From Myxococcales bacterium (GTDB taxonomy: Bacteria > Myxococcota_A > Polyangia > Haliangiales > Haliangiaceae): 64,000 nucleotides of DNA. The stretch covers positions 434,001 through 498,000 of the forward strand of contig JADJGV010000003.1 in assembly GCA_016707895.1 (NCBI GenBank), in the 5' to 3' direction. Made by a program: the position numbers and the translations under genes. Of the stretch, positions 27,770 through 37,398 are shown in pieces. Under the pieces are notes generated by a model. That model had not been told where the DNA came from. It saw nothing but the letters and a program-made list of their open reading frames with translations, and ran no database searches. The stretch's first letter is position 1. Every line of letters starts with the position of its first letter.

Positions 27770-29581
27770 CTACTCCAGCCGCAGCGCGGCGTCGCTGGCC
27801 ACCACCACCTCGTGGTTGGGCGTCGCGTCGTCCTTGACGACGAAGTAGATCCAGCCGTCGCTGCGGAAGTGCGGGAACAACGCCGCCTGGCCGGGGTTCA
27901 TCGCGGTGATGCGGCGGGGCACGCCGGTGGTGATGTCGAGCAGGAAGATGTTGGCGGTGCCCTGGGTCAGGAGCGCCTGGAACGCCGGATCGGTGGCGCT
28001 GGCGTAGCCCATCCACGACCAGTCCGCCGCCTGCACCCAGTGGTGGTAGACGATCCACCGCTCGTCGTAGCTGAACGCCGGCTTGCCGCCCTGCACGCAG
28101 TACCGGCCGATGATCGGCACCTGGACGTCGTAGCTCGAGCCGTTGAACGTCGCGTCGACCCGGCGCAGCGTGAAGCCCGACTGCGCGCTGTTGAACGACG
28201 TGCGGCTCAGCAGCAGCTTCGCCGACGGCGAGATGATCGTGTCGCCCTCGTACGGCGTCGCGATCGACACCTCGGCGCGCGCGCTGTACGCGGTGCCCGA
28301 CCACACCATCGGCGTCAGGTCGCTGTGGCCGCTGGCGCCAAAGCTGGCGCCGGGCTCGCCGCCGCCGTTGTCGCTGACGAACTGCCCGGCCACCGCCCAG
28401 TAGTCACCGCCGCGCACCGCGCCGAGGTGCTGGTACAGGCCGACCACCGCCACCGACGAGCACTCCGGTTCGGTGAACGAGATCTGCGTCGGGTTGCTGT
28501 TGAGCAGCGACTGCCGGCACCACGGCCGGCTGCCGCCCTGCATGACGAAGCCCGAGTTGTCGGGGAAGAAGCCGGGGTCGTACGAGGCCGACGCGGGGAT
28601 CTCGCGGCCGGTGGTGAGGTCGATGAAGGTCGAGCCGCCGGGGCCGCCGCCGGCCGCGACGTAGCGGCCGTCGGCCGAGCTGCGGGTCCAGAAGCTCGAG
28701 CGGTGGTCGTACTGCTTGAGGATGCGCAGGGTCGACGCCGGCGCCGCCGCGCCCCAGCCCGACGACCATGCGTACGCGGTCGACAGCGGGAACGTCGCCA
28801 GGCAGCCCAGCGTGTTGGGCGCGCCGGCGCAGCCGAACATCAAGAGGCCGTCGTCGTGGTTGAGCGCGCGCCAGCCGGCGGTCTGCATCGCGGCGACGTG
28901 GGTCGCGACCGCGGGCTGGATGTCCTGGGTGCAGCCGTCGGGCGGCGGGATGTCGTTGACCACCGCGTCGAGCTCGGGCAGGCCGCGCGCGAACCACTCG
29001 GCCACGACGTCGAAGTCGTCCTGGGTCAAGAGCGGCTGCGGGCCGCGCGGCATCTGCACCCGGGTGATCCAGGTCGGCTGCTCGGTCGAGCCGGCGCCGT
29101 AGCCCAGCTCGAGCACCGCGGTGAACCAGGCCAGGCCAGCGCCGGTGGTGTAGACGCCGAGCCGCCGCGGATCGTACGGCTCGCCGCCGCCGGGGCGGAA
29201 GCAGTCGAGGATCGCCCGCGCCTCGGTCGCCGAGCCCGGGGTCAGCGTCGTCAGGCACGCGTCGCCGGCGCGGGTCTCGGTCAGCCAGCGGGTCAGCGTG
29301 TCGCGGGTCAGCGCGTGGCACTGATCGCAGGCCTTGCTGGTGCCGACGCCGAGCCGCGCCGACGCGGCCTGGGCCAGCGGCAGGTCGGCCAGCGTCACCG
29401 GGTTGCGGAACGCCGGGAACGGCCGCGCGTCGGGGCCAGCGTCGATCGGCGGCGGCGCGTCGACCTCGGCGGCGTCGGCGCTAGCGTCGGTCGCCGCGTC
29501 GATCGGGGTCGCGGCGTCGTCGCCACCGCAGGCGGCGAGCGCGAGCGCCGCCAGGGTCAGGTACGTCGGTGTCGACTTCAT
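27770..29581 (-). CDS. Propeller-type lipoprotein with one haem-like CxxCH
   Basis: A 603-residue lipoprotein (LALAACGGD, Cys near 18) with a DA-rich linker to about 58. Residues 75-90 hold a single CDQCH, a possible covalent c-haem site or a zinc pair. The middle and C-terminal parts are beta-propeller-like, with repeated short blades around aromatic and Asp turns (STFIDLTTGREIPASAS, NIFLLDITTGVPRRITAMNP) as in TolB/WD40-type proteins. It lies convergent to the PPC lipoprotein across the 40-bp array and diverges from the TPR kinase. A surface binding role is most likely; c-haem attachment is untested. Confidence 0.72.
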   Translation of the reverse strand: MKSTPTYLTLAALALAACGGDDAATPIDAATDASADAAEVDAPPPIDAGPDARPFPAFRNPVTLADLPLAQAASARLGVGTSKACDQCHALTRDTLTRWLTETRAGDACLTTLTPGSATEARAILDCFRPGGGEPYDPRRLGVYTTGAGLAWFTAVLELGYGAGSTEQPTWITRVQMPRGPQPLLTQDDFDVVAEWFARGLPELDAVVNDIPPPDGCTQDIQPAVATHVAAMQTAGWRALNHDDGLLMFGCAGAPNTLGCLATFPLSTAYAWSSGWGAAAPASTLRILKQYDHRSSFWTRSSADGRYVAAGGGPGGSTFIDLTTGREIPASASYDPGFFPDNSGFVMQGGSRPWCRQSLLNSNPTQISFTEPECSSVAVVGLYQHLGAVRGGDYWAVAGQFVSDNGGGEPGASFGASGHSDLTPMVWSGTAYSARAEVSIATPYEGDTIISPSAKLLLSRTSFNSAQSGFTLRRVDATFNGSSYDVQVPIIGRYCVQGGKPAFSYDERWIVYHHWVQAADWSWMGYASATDPAFQALLTQGTANIFLLDITTGVPRRITAMNPGQAALFPHFRSDGWIYFVVKDDATPNHEVVVASDAALRLE

Positions 29582-29712
29582 GCGGCCCGAAGCGTACCGC
29601 GTCGAGGAAGCCGATCGCGCACGATCGACGCCGGCGAGGCGCCTCCTGGTGGGGTGATGTCGGCCACGCGGCGTCGGGGCCAGCGCCGCGCCGTAGTAGA
29701 CTGGCGCCGCCC

Positions 29713-32445
29713 GTGGATCACGACGACACCGTCACCGCGTCCGGCGCGGGCGCGCACAGCGGCCACGACGACACCGTCGCCGCCGGCGATCCATCGTTCG
29801 ACGGCGGCCCCGCCCACATCCGCCCGGCGGCGCTGCCGCCGCCGAGCGGGCGGGCCGACTACCCGGAGCTGCTCGAGGTCGATCCGGCGCATTACGTGAT
29901 CGATCGCGAGATCGCGCGCGGCGGCATGGGCCGGGTGCTGGTCGCGCGCGACCGCCGCCTGGGCCGCGAGGTCGCGGTCAAGGAGACGCTGGTCACCGGC
30001 GGCCGGGTCGCGCGCCGCTTCGAGCGCGAGGCCCGCATCACCGCGCGCCTGCAGCACCCCTCGATCGTCGGCATCCACGAGGCCGGCACCTGGCCGTCGG
30101 GCGAGGCGTTCTACGCGATGCGGCTGGTGTCGGGGCGCTCGCTCGATCAGGCCGTCGCCGCCGCGCCCACCTACGCCGCACGGCTGGCGCTCTTGCCCAG
30201 CGTGCTGGCGGTGGCCGACGCGATGGCGTACGCGCACGGCCAGCGGGTCATCCATCGCGATCTCAAGCCGCGCAACGTCGTCGTCGGCGAGTTCGGCGAG
30301 ACGGTCGTGATCGACTGGGGCCTGGCCAAGGAGCTGGGCCACGAGGAGCCGCTCGACGCGACCTGGCCCGACGGCCCCGGCGCCGCGCCCGCCGCCGCCG
30401 GCAGCAGCTCGCAGGGCAGCACCGGCGGCGAGACCGTCGCCGGCGAGGTGCTCGGCACGCCGGCGTACATGCCGCCCGAGCAGGCCAACGGCGTCGCCGT
30501 CGACGAGCGCGCCGACGTCTACGCGATCGGCGCGATCCTCTACCACGTCTTGACCGGCCAGCCGCCGTACCAGGCCGACAGCACCGCCGAGCTGCTGGCC
30601 GCGGTGTTCGCCGGCCCACCGCCCGCGGTGTCCAGCCGGGCGCCCGAGGCCGCGGGTGAGCTGGTCGCGATCGTCGAGCGCGCGATGGCCCGCGATCCCG
30701 CCGCGCGGTACGCGACGGCGCGCGCGCTGGCCGAGGATCTGCGGCGGTTCCAGAACGGCCAGCTGGTCGGCGCCCACCGCTACTCGCTGCGCCAGCTGGT
30801 GCGGCGCTGGCTGCGGCGCCACCGCACCGGCTTGGCCGCGCTGGCGACCGCCGCCGCGGTGGCGGTGGTGATCGGCGTGGTCGCAATCCGCCGCGTCGTC
30901 ACCGCCGAGCGCGCCGCGCGCGCCGAGCGCGCCGCCGCGGTGGCGCACCAGCAAGACGCCGAGGCGCTGATGCAGTTCATGCTCGGCGATCTGCGCGAGA
31001 AGCTGGCGCCGGTCGGCAAGCTCGAGCTGCTCGAGGTGGTGGCCCGGCGCGCGATCGCCTACTACGACGCGCGCGGCGATCAGGGCCGCGACGAGGATCG
31101 GTTCCTCGCGGCGGTGGCCCGGCTCAGCGCCGGCAGCGTGCTCGAGTCGCGCGGCGATCTCCCGGCGGCGCTGGCCGAGTACCGCAAGGCGTCGGCCATC
31201 CTGGCCGCCCTGACCGCCGCCGCGCCGACCAACGAGCGCTACCGCGCGCGCGCGCTGTACGCCGACCTCCAGATCGCCGACGCGGCCCTGGCGCAGGGCG
31301 AATCGGAGGCCGCGCTGACCGCCTACCGCGCGTTGCGCGCCCGCTCCGAGGCGTGGTTGGTCGCGTCGCCCGACAGCGACGACGCGCTCAAGGCGCTGGC
31401 GCTGCACCGCGGCCGGATCGCCGACGTGCTGGAGGATCGCGGCGAGCTCGAGGCCGCGCTGGCCGAGCACCAGGCGTCGCTCGCGCTGGCCGAGCGCCGG
31501 GCCCAGCTCGCGCCGTCGCCCGACGCCGACAAGTCGATGCTGATCGCGCTCGGCCACGTCGGCGAGCTGCTGGCCGAGGTCCGCCGAGACGGGCCGGCGG
31601 CGCTGGTCGCCTACCGCCGCGGTTTGGCCATCGGCGAACGCAACCTGGCCCGCGATCCCAGGGATCCGCGCTGGCTCACCGACGTCGCGATCAGCCACGA
31701 CGAGATCGGCAAGCTGCTGCTCGATGACGGCGATCCGGCGGCGGCGCTGGTCGAGTTCCACGCCGCCCGGGCGGCCATCGCGCGCGCCGTCGCGATCGAT
31801 CCCAGCAACGCCGACTCGCTCGACACCGAGGCGACGGTCACCGAGAAGGTCGGGATGGCGCTCCTGGCCCAGGGCGATCTCGCCGGCGCCGCGGCCGAGT
31901 TCGCCGCTGGGGCGGCGGCCTGGGACCGGCTGTCGGCGCGCGATCCCTCGAACCTGGGGCGGCTGCGCGCGCGCACGCTCCTGGCCAACAAGCTCGGCGA
32001 CGTCCGCCTCAAGGCCGGCGATCCGCGCGCCGCGCTGGCCGCCTACGCGATCGCGCTCGCGATCCGCACCGATCTGGTGGCGCGCGATCCGAACAACGCC
32101 AGCTGGCGCCGCGACCTGTTCTACAGCCACTACAAGGTGGCGCACGCGCAGCTCGCGGTGCCCGATCGCGCCGCGGCGATCGCCGCGCTGCGCGCCGCGG
32201 TCGAGGTCGCCCAGGTCACGCACGCCGCGCACCCCGACAACGAGGTCTACGCCAACGACCTCGCCGAGACCCGCGGCGAGCTGGCCGCCGAGCTGCGGGC
32301 GGCCGGCGACCACGCCGGCGCGCGCGCCGAGCTCACCGCCGAGCTGGCGATCGCCCAGCGCATGGCGGCGCGCCCCTCCCCGCGCCCCGGCTGGGCCAAG
32401 ATGATCGCCGAGGTCACCGCCGCGCTGGCGGCGCTGCCGGGCTGA
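29713..32445 (+). CDS. Ser/Thr protein kinase with TPR repeats
   Basis: A 910-residue protein starting at GTG: Asp/Ala-rich N-terminal tail (1-50), a Pkn-type kinase domain (about 60-330; Gly loop ARGGMG near 68-73, Lys90, HRDLKPRN at 181-188, DWG at 201-203, PPEQ at the end of the activation loop), one membrane helix (about 370-390, LATAAAVAVVIGVVAI), then about 500 residues of helical TPR-like repeats outside the membrane. The metal-binding DFG is DWG, as in some active myxobacterial kinases. TPR regions often bind protein partners. The gene stands alone; TAGACT about ten bases before the GTG is the only promoter-like element. Confidence 0.92.
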   Translation: MDHDDTVTASGAGAHSGHDDTVAAGDPSFDGGPAHIRPAALPPPSGRADYPELLEVDPAHYVIDREIARGGMGRVLVARDRRLGREVAVKETLVTGGRVARRFEREARITARLQHPSIVGIHEAGTWPSGEAFYAMRLVSGRSLDQAVAAAPTYAARLALLPSVLAVADAMAYAHGQRVIHRDLKPRNVVVGEFGETVVIDWGLAKELGHEEPLDATWPDGPGAAPAAAGSSSQGSTGGETVAGEVLGTPAYMPPEQANGVAVDERADVYAIGAILYHVLTGQPPYQADSTAELLAAVFAGPPPAVSSRAPEAAGELVAIVERAMARDPAARYATARALAEDLRRFQNGQLVGAHRYSLRQLVRRWLRRHRTGLAALATAAAVAVVIGVVAIRRVVTAERAARAERAAAVAHQQDAEALMQFMLGDLREKLAPVGKLELLEVVARRAIAYYDARGDQGRDEDRFLAAVARLSAGSVLESRGDLPAALAEYRKASAILAALTAAAPTNERYRARALYADLQIADAALAQGESEAALTAYRALRARSEAWLVASPDSDDALKALALHRGRIADVLEDRGELEAALAEHQASLALAERRAQLAPSPDADKSMLIALGHVGELLAEVRRDGPAALVAYRRGLAIGERNLARDPRDPRWLTDVAISHDEIGKLLLDDGDPAAALVEFHAARAAIARAVAIDPSNADSLDTEATVTEKVGMALLAQGDLAGAAAEFAAGAAAWDRLSARDPSNLGRLRARTLLANKLGDVRLKAGDPRAALAAYAIALAIRTDLVARDPNNASWRRDLFYSHYKVAHAQLAVPDRAAAIAALRAAVEVAQVTHAAHPDNEVYANDLAETRGELAAELRAAGDHAGARAELTAELAIAQRMAARPSPRPGWAKMIAEVTAALAALPG

Positions 32446-32458
32446 CCGGGCGCCCGCG

Positions 32459-33010
32459 TCACCGCGGCGGCGGCGGCGGCAGCGCCACCACCTGCTGGGC
32501 CAGCGGCGGGGGCGGCGTGGCCACCGCGCGCGCGGCGAGCAGCCGCCGCAGCGCCGCCTCGTCGCCAGCGCTGAGCGAGGTGTGCATGACGGTGCCACCG
32601 AACCGCGCCAGCTCGGCGTGCAGGCGATCGGCGGTGGCCTGCCGCACCAGCAAGAACACCGCCGACGTGCCCGGGTGCATCTCGCGGGCGAGGTCGCGCA
32701 TGAACCGATCCGAGATGCCGTAGTCGGTGAGCGCGCCGGTCGCCGCGCCGGCGGCGGCGCCGGCGGCCAGCCCGATGAGCGGGTTCATCACCAGCAGCCC
32801 GATCAGCGTGCCCCAGAACGCGCCGCCGAGCGCGCCCTGCGCGGTCACGTTGATCGTCTGGTGCAGGCGGACGGCGCCGTCATCGGCCTTGGTCACGACC
32901 ACGGCGTCGTCGAGATCGACCAGGTGCCCGGCGGCCATGGCGCGCGTCGCGCGGAGCACGTCGTGGGCGCGGTCAACGTCGGAGTACACGATGGCGATCA
33001 GCTGTGACAT
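32459..33010 (-). CDS. DUF1269-family membrane protein
   Basis: A 183-residue protein with the DUF1269 pattern: MSQLIAIVYSDVDRAHDVL at the N-terminus, a central Gly/Ala-rich helical hairpin (about 75-110, LGGAFWGTLIGLLVMNPLIG, then AAGAAAGAATGAL) that may insert in the membrane, and FMRDLAREMHPGTSAVFLLV. The C-terminus is Pro-rich. AGGAGGTCCCC just before the ATG (33008-33010) is a strong ribosome-binding site and fixes the start. The family is widespread, of unknown function, and often linked to stress or cyclic-nucleotide proteins. Confidence 0.85.
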   Translation of the reverse strand: MSQLIAIVYSDVDRAHDVLRATRAMAAGHLVDLDDAVVVTKADDGAVRLHQTINVTAQGALGGAFWGTLIGLLVMNPLIGLAAGAAAGAATGALTDYGISDRFMRDLAREMHPGTSAVFLLVRQATADRLHAELARFGGTVMHTSLSAGDEAALRRLLAARAVATPPPPLAQQVVALPPPPPR

Positions 33011-33068
33011 GGGGACCTCCTCGGTGGATGACGTCACCGTGGGGTCGATCGCACAGGTCGTCTAGAGC

Positions 33069-33109
33069 GAAAAATCGAAAGCGTCGTGTCGGTTCTATCG
33101 ACACGACGC
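33069..33109 (-). terminator. Rho-independent terminator of the RNase E/G gene
   Basis: Inverted repeat GCGTCGTGTCG (33081-33091) / CGACACGACGC (33099-33109) with a 7-base loop. On the minus strand it is followed by TTTCGATTTTTCGC. It lies 46 bp downstream of the RNase gene stop. An 11-bp GC-rich stem plus T-run is a textbook intrinsic terminator. Confidence 0.88.
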
Positions 33110-33154
33110 TCGATCGCTCCGGGGCCGCGTTCCGTCGGGATGCCGGACGCGCCG

Positions 33155-34852
33155 CTAGCTGCGACCGCGGCCGCCGCGCCGGCGCCGCTTGCCACCACCG
33201 CCGCCACCGCCACCGCCAGCACTGATCGCGCCGATCGAGCGCATCGGCGGCGCCGCGTGGCTCATCGCCGCGGCCTGCTTGGCCTCCTCGGCGGCGATGT
33301 CGGTCGACATCTTGCCGGCGACCCGGAACTGATCCGGCTTCCAGCCCTTCTGCGGCGACACCTCGAGCTTCTTCTGCAGCTTCTTCTCGAGGCCGTCGAG
33401 GTAGTCGCGCTCGCGGGTGCTGAGCAGCTCGGCCACCTTGGGCGAGGCCTCGATCTGCACCTTGTCGTTGTCGACCAGCCCGCCCGAGCGCCGCACCTCG
33501 CGCAGCACCTCGTAGGCCACCGTGGTCGTCGACTTGACGACGCCGGCGCCCTCGCAGGTCGGGCACGGCTCGGTCAGCACCTGCCACAGCGACTCGCGGG
33601 TGCGCTTGCGGGTCATCTCGACCAGCCCGAGCTCGCTGATCTTGGTGACGTTGCAGCGGGCGCGGTCCTTCTTGAGCGCCGCCTGGAAGGTGTCCCACAC
33701 CTTCTTGCGGTTGCCCTCTTTGTCCATGTCGATGAAGTCGATGACGATGATGCCGCCGATGTTGCGCAGCCGGAGCTGGCGGGCGACCTCCTCGCACGCC
33801 TCGAGGTTGTTGAGCGTGACCGTCTCCTCGAGGTTGTTGTTCGATCCGGTGAAGCTGCCGGTGTTGACGTCGATCGCGGTCAGCGCCTCGCCCTGATCGA
33901 TCACCAGCGAGCCGCCCGAGCGCAGCGGCACCTTGCGCGCCACCGCCACCCGCAGCGCGGGCTCGATGTTGAAGTGATCGAAGATCGGCCGCCGGCCCTC
34001 GTAGCGCTTGATGCGCTCGGCGTAGCGCGGCAAGAAGGTCTCGGTGAACCGCTTGATCCGCGTGTACTGCTCCTCGTCGTCGATGTGGACCTCGGTGGTG
34101 TTCTCCTTCACCAGGTCGCGCACCAGGCGCAGCGGCAGATCGAGCTCGGGGTAGATGAGGCCGGCGCCCTTGACCTGATCCTCGCGGCGGCCGATCTCGC
34201 CCCACACGCGGGTCAGGTACTCGACGTCGTCCTTGATCTCTTGCTCGTCGGTGTCCTCGGCGGCGGTGCGCACGATGAACCCGCCGTGCTTGGGCCGCGC
34301 CTTCTGGATGATGTCGCGCAGCCGCTTGCGCTCCTTGTCCGACGCGATGCGCCGCGACACGCCGACCTGGCCCACCGCCGGCATGTACACGCTGTAGCGG
34401 CCGGGCAAGGACAGGTAGCCGGTGACCCGCGCGCCCTTCATGGCGATCGGATCCTTCACCACCTGGCACATCACCTCGTTGCCGGGCTTGAGCAGATCTT
34501 CGATCTTGCGCGCCGCCAGGCTCTTCTTGGTGCGGGCGATCCGCGAGGCCGCGGCCTCGGGGGCCTCGTCGCCGTCCTCGACGTCGGCGTCCTCGAACAG
34601 CTTCTTGCCGTCGTCGCCGCCGAGCACGTCACCGACGAACAGGAACGCCGCGCGCTCGACCTTGGGGCCGAGATCGACGAACGCCGCCTGCATGCCGGGC
34701 AGCACCCGCGTGACCTTGCCCCGGTAAATGTTGCCGACCATGCCCCGGTCGCGTTTCCGCTCCACGAACAACTCGGCCAGGGCGCCTTCTTCCACCACCG
34801 CGACCCGGCACTCCGGACCTTCGGCGTTGACCACCAGAATGTTTTGACCCAT
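33155..34852 (-). CDS. rng: RNase E/G family endoribonuclease
   Basis: A 565-residue ribonuclease: S1 RNA-binding domain (about 33-150) containing an acidic insertion (about 80-105, DADVEDGDEAPEA); the catalytic DNase I-like core with metal ligands Asp328 (LTAIDVNTG) and Asp372/Asp375 (IVIDFIDMD); and the zinc-link CPTCEG (Cys430, Cys433) that joins dimers. The tail ends in a Gly run and KRRRRGGRGR. It processes rRNA and tRNA and starts mRNA decay. The long RNase E scaffold domain is missing, so it is nearer RNase G in size, but it may serve as the only E/G enzyme. The start at MGQNILVV fits the family; an earlier in-frame ATG would add 16 poorly conserved residues. Followed by an intrinsic terminator and preceded by a long structured region. 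Confidence 0.95.
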   Translation of the reverse strand: MGQNILVVNAEGPECRVAVVEEGALAELFVERKRDRGMVGNIYRGKVTRVLPGMQAAFVDLGPKVERAAFLFVGDVLGGDDGKKLFEDADVEDGDEAPEAAASRIARTKKSLAARKIEDLLKPGNEVMCQVVKDPIAMKGARVTGYLSLPGRYSVYMPAVGQVGVSRRIASDKERKRLRDIIQKARPKHGGFIVRTAAEDTDEQEIKDDVEYLTRVWGEIGRREDQVKGAGLIYPELDLPLRLVRDLVKENTTEVHIDDEEQYTRIKRFTETFLPRYAERIKRYEGRRPIFDHFNIEPALRVAVARKVPLRSGGSLVIDQGEALTAIDVNTGSFTGSNNNLEETVTLNNLEACEEVARQLRLRNIGGIIVIDFIDMDKEGNRKKVWDTFQAALKKDRARCNVTKISELGLVEMTRKRTRESLWQVLTEPCPTCEGAGVVKSTTTVAYEVLREVRRSGGLVDNDKVQIEASPKVAELLSTRERDYLDGLEKKLQKKLEVSPQKGWKPDQFRVAGKMSTDIAAEEAKQAAAMSHAAPPMRSIGAISAGGGGGGGGGKRRRRGGRGRS

Positions 34853-35308
34853 CGAACTCTCTGCGCAAAAACGTTCAACCCAGGTAGCCGCCCCTGACAT
34901 GGATGTCTTGGACAGGTCGCGGCGAAAAGGGCGTTAGGACCCCTGCGGTACCACGCAATGTCCATGAATACAAGGCATTGCGGAGCGGGTTGCCAACTTG
35001 GCGCGGAGTTTGCTCACTATCGGGACAACCTGACGGGGTGCCGCCCAGCAGGTTGCTCTAGCTAGCTTAGTCTGCGCCTGACTTCTTCTGTAACGTTCGA
35101 GTACTTCTAGCTTTTCTTGTTGCGCCGGTGCCCTCGGGACAAACCCCCGAGGGCATTCTGGTTTTCGGCCGGTTTCGGCCGACATGGATAGGACATCCGC
35201 CGGCGGCTAGGGTTGCTTCTATCGATAGGTACGCGCTGGGGTAGGGTTCGGCCTGCGAAACGCGCCTGGGGGGACAACTTCGTGGCGGGGTCGGGTATTC
35301 CTTGCGGC
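34853..35308. other. 456-bp structured intergenic region upstream of RNase E/G and ThrE genes
   Basis: No convincing gene lies here, and the DNA is visibly richer in A+T than its surroundings. Several inverted repeats are present: GCAATG/CATTGC (34954-34980), CAACCTG/CAGGTTG with an inner GGG/CCC (35026-35055), TGCCCTCGGG/CCCGAGGGCA (35129-35155), CGGCCG/CGGCCG (35166-35181) and CTATCGATAG (35219-35228). On the minus strand it would form a long 5' leader for the RNase gene. In enterobacteria such a leader lets RNase E control its own mRNA; the same role here is inference. The plus strand holds the start region of the ThrE-type gene near 35309. Confidence 0.6.
35129..35155. promoter_or_regulatory. 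Stable hairpin in RNase E/G leader region
   Basis: TGCCCTCGGG and CCCGAGGGCA form a perfect 10-bp stem with a 7-base loop. Read on the plus strand it is followed by TTCTGGTTTT, which looks terminator-like. But no gene on that strand ends here, so a leader structure or the end of an unannotated plus-strand RNA are both possible. Confidence 0.55.
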
Positions 35309-36589
35309 GTGACCGAGCGCCGCGACCCGACCGATCGACCGCGGCGCAGCGCCGACACCGGCCAGCTGCCGCTGGCCGAGCGCGAGCGTATCGAGAAGAG
35401 CCGCGTGCGGTTCGTTTTGGCTCTGGGCCGCGGCCTGCATCGTTACGGCACGCCGGCCCACCGCCTCGAGGAGGCGCTCGCCGTGGTCTGCGGCCGGCTC
35501 GGCCTGCGCGCGCAGATCATGTCGACGCCGACCTCGCTGATGATCGGCTTCGGCGATCCCGCCGAGCAGAAGACCGCGCTCCTGCGCGTCGACACCGGCG
35601 AGCTCGATCTCGGCAAGCTGGCGCAGCTCGACGCGCTGGCCGAGCGGGTGCTGGCGCGCGAGATCGACTCCGAGGCGGCGCTGGCGCAGATCCAGGCGAT
35701 CGAGGCGGCGCCGCCGGCGTGGGGCCGCTTCGCCGAGACCGCCACCTACGCGCTCACCGCGGCGTCGATCGCGGTGTTCTTCGGCGGCGGCTGGCGCGAC
35801 GTCGCGGCCGGCGCCGGGGTCGGCCTCGCGCTCGGCTTCCTGGCGCTGCTGATGCGCCGGCGCACCCACAGCCAGCGCGCGGTCGAGCTGGTCGGCGCGT
35901 TCGCCGCCGCGTTCGCCGCCAACGCCATCGCCCACGTGGTCCACGGCGTGACGCCGTCGATCGTCACGATCGCCGCGCTGATCGCGATGCTGCCCGGCAT
36001 GACGCTGACCACGGCGATGACCGAGCTGGCCACGCGCAACCTGGTGTCGGGCACCGCGCGGATGATGTCGGCCGTGATCGTGCTGCTCGAGCTGGCGCTG
36101 GGCGTCGCGCTGGGCGAGCGGCTGGCGCGCGCGCTGTGGCACGTCGCGGCGGTGACGCCGGTGCCGCTGCCGGGCTGGAGCGAGTGGGTGGCGTTCGTGG
36201 TCGGCACCGTCGGCATGGTGATCGTGTGCCAGGCCGAGAAGCGCGCGCTGCCGTGGATCATGCTGACCTCGCTGATCGCCTACGCGGCGTCGAACTTCGG
36301 CGCCGACCTGCTCGGCCCCGAGCTCGGCGTGCTGATCGGCGCGCTGGCGCTGGGCATCGCCGCCAACCTCTACGCGCGCTTCCTCGACCGGCCGCAGCAG
36401 GTGGTGCTGGTGCCGGCGGTCATCCTGCTGGTGCCGGGCTCGATGGGCTTCCGCGGCATTTCGTCGCTGCTCGACCGCAACACGATGACCGGCATCGAGA
36501 CCACCTTCGCGACGTTCGTGGTGGCGATGGCGATCGTCGCCGGGCTGCTGATCGCCAACGCGCTGGTGTCGCCCCGCCGCGTGCTGTGA
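35309..36589 (+). CDS. ThrE-family threonine/serine exporter-like protein
   Basis: A 426-residue membrane protein of the ThrE family. The N-terminal cytoplasmic part has the family pattern (ALGRGLHRYGTPAHRLEEAL, then STPTSLMIGFGD). About ten membrane helices follow in two halves (about 150-300 and 315-420), including MLPGMTLTTAMTELATRNLV and VILLVPGSMGFRGISSLL near the end, both characteristic. In one chain it covers both domains that are split into two proteins in some species. It exports Thr, Ser or related small molecules by proton-motive force in known members. Starts at GTG after the A+T-richer region. Confidence 0.88.
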   Translation: MTERRDPTDRPRRSADTGQLPLAERERIEKSRVRFVLALGRGLHRYGTPAHRLEEALAVVCGRLGLRAQIMSTPTSLMIGFGDPAEQKTALLRVDTGELDLGKLAQLDALAERVLAREIDSEAALAQIQAIEAAPPAWGRFAETATYALTAASIAVFFGGGWRDVAAGAGVGLALGFLALLMRRRTHSQRAVELVGAFAAAFAANAIAHVVHGVTPSIVTIAALIAMLPGMTLTTAMTELATRNLVSGTARMMSAVIVLLELALGVALGERLARALWHVAAVTPVPLPGWSEWVAFVVGTVGMVIVCQAEKRALPWIMLTSLIAYAASNFGADLLGPELGVLIGALALGIAANLYARFLDRPQQVVLVPAVILLVPGSMGFRGISSLLDRNTMTGIETTFATFVVAMAIVAGLLIANALVSPRRVL

Positions 36590-36741
36590 TCGCGCCACCC
36601 ATGTCGCGGTGACCCGCGGCGCCCGACATCGCCGTCAGGCCGCTGTGGCGCCGATGCGACACCCGCGCGCCCCCAGCGGCGCGCTTGCGTGCGATCGTGG
36701 GGTGGAGCGCGGCACGGCCGTTGCTCTTCGAGCCGACACCT

Positions 36742-37398
36742 GTGAAGCGCATCCTGGTCATCCTGTCGCTCTCCGCCGCCTGCGCCGCGCCCCCGATGGG
36801 GCTCGGCACCGGCGCCCGCATCCCTGCCGCGCCCGGCCGCAACGTGATCGAGGGCCGCACCGGCCTGGCGGTAGCGTCCGGCCGGCAGACCTTCCAGGCC
36901 GAGGCCTCGATGCGCGGCCAGTTCGCGCGGTGGTTCGCCCTCGAGCTGGGCGTCGCCGTCACCCGCGCCCAGCAGGAAGGCGCGGACGGCGATCAGGTGA
37001 ACCTGACCGGCGGGTTCCCGTACGCGCGACCGCGGTTCCAGCTCGACCACGTGTCGCTGGCGATCGCGCTGGCCGGGCTCGGCATGGGCGGCGGCGGCGG
37101 CGGCATCATCGGCGGCATCGCCGACGCCCAGCTCGGCTACGGCACCGCCGCGTGGTCGGTGTACGTCGGCGCCTACGCCCACGGCTTCGAGCTCGTCTCG
37201 GAGTCGCCGGTCGACGCCTCGGCGCGCCAGCTCCGGCTCGGCGGCGAGTACGCGTTCGCGATGGGCGCGTCCCGGTTCGGCGTCGCGATCGAGCTGTACC
37301 GGCAGCGCGAGGCGCTGCGCAACGGCGACGACCAGGCCGACACCGACGGCTTCGCCGGCGGCCTCAAGCTGTCGATCACCTCGCCGGAGTTCCGGTGA
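36742..37398 (+). CDS. Small beta-rich envelope lipoprotein
   Basis: A 218-residue protein beginning at GTG with a lipoprotein-like signal (LVILSLSAACA, Cys near 13). The rest alternates hydrophobic and polar residues in short strands with Gly turns (FALELGVAVTRAQ; LAIALAGLGMGGGGGG; GAYAHGFELVSES) and ends GGLKLSITSPEFR, suggesting an outer-membrane beta-barrel. Its stop overlaps the GTG of the next lipoprotein gene. No family was recognised. Confidence 0.7.
   Translation: MKRILVILSLSAACAAPPMGLGTGARIPAAPGRNVIEGRTGLAVASGRQTFQAEASMRGQFARWFALELGVAVTRAQQEGADGDQVNLTGGFPYARPRFQLDHVSLAIALAGLGMGGGGGGIIGGIADAQLGYGTAAWSVYVGAYAHGFELVSESPVDASARQLRLGGEYAFAMGASRFGVAIELYRQREALRNGDDQADTDGFAGGLKLSITSPEFR

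Noticed and set aside
34853..35185. tmRNA, SRP RNA, RNase P RNA or a short minus-strand protein
   Set aside because: None of the conserved tmRNA, SRP or RNase P segments could be found on either strand, and the 83-codon minus frame has no ribosome-binding site or recognisable sequence.
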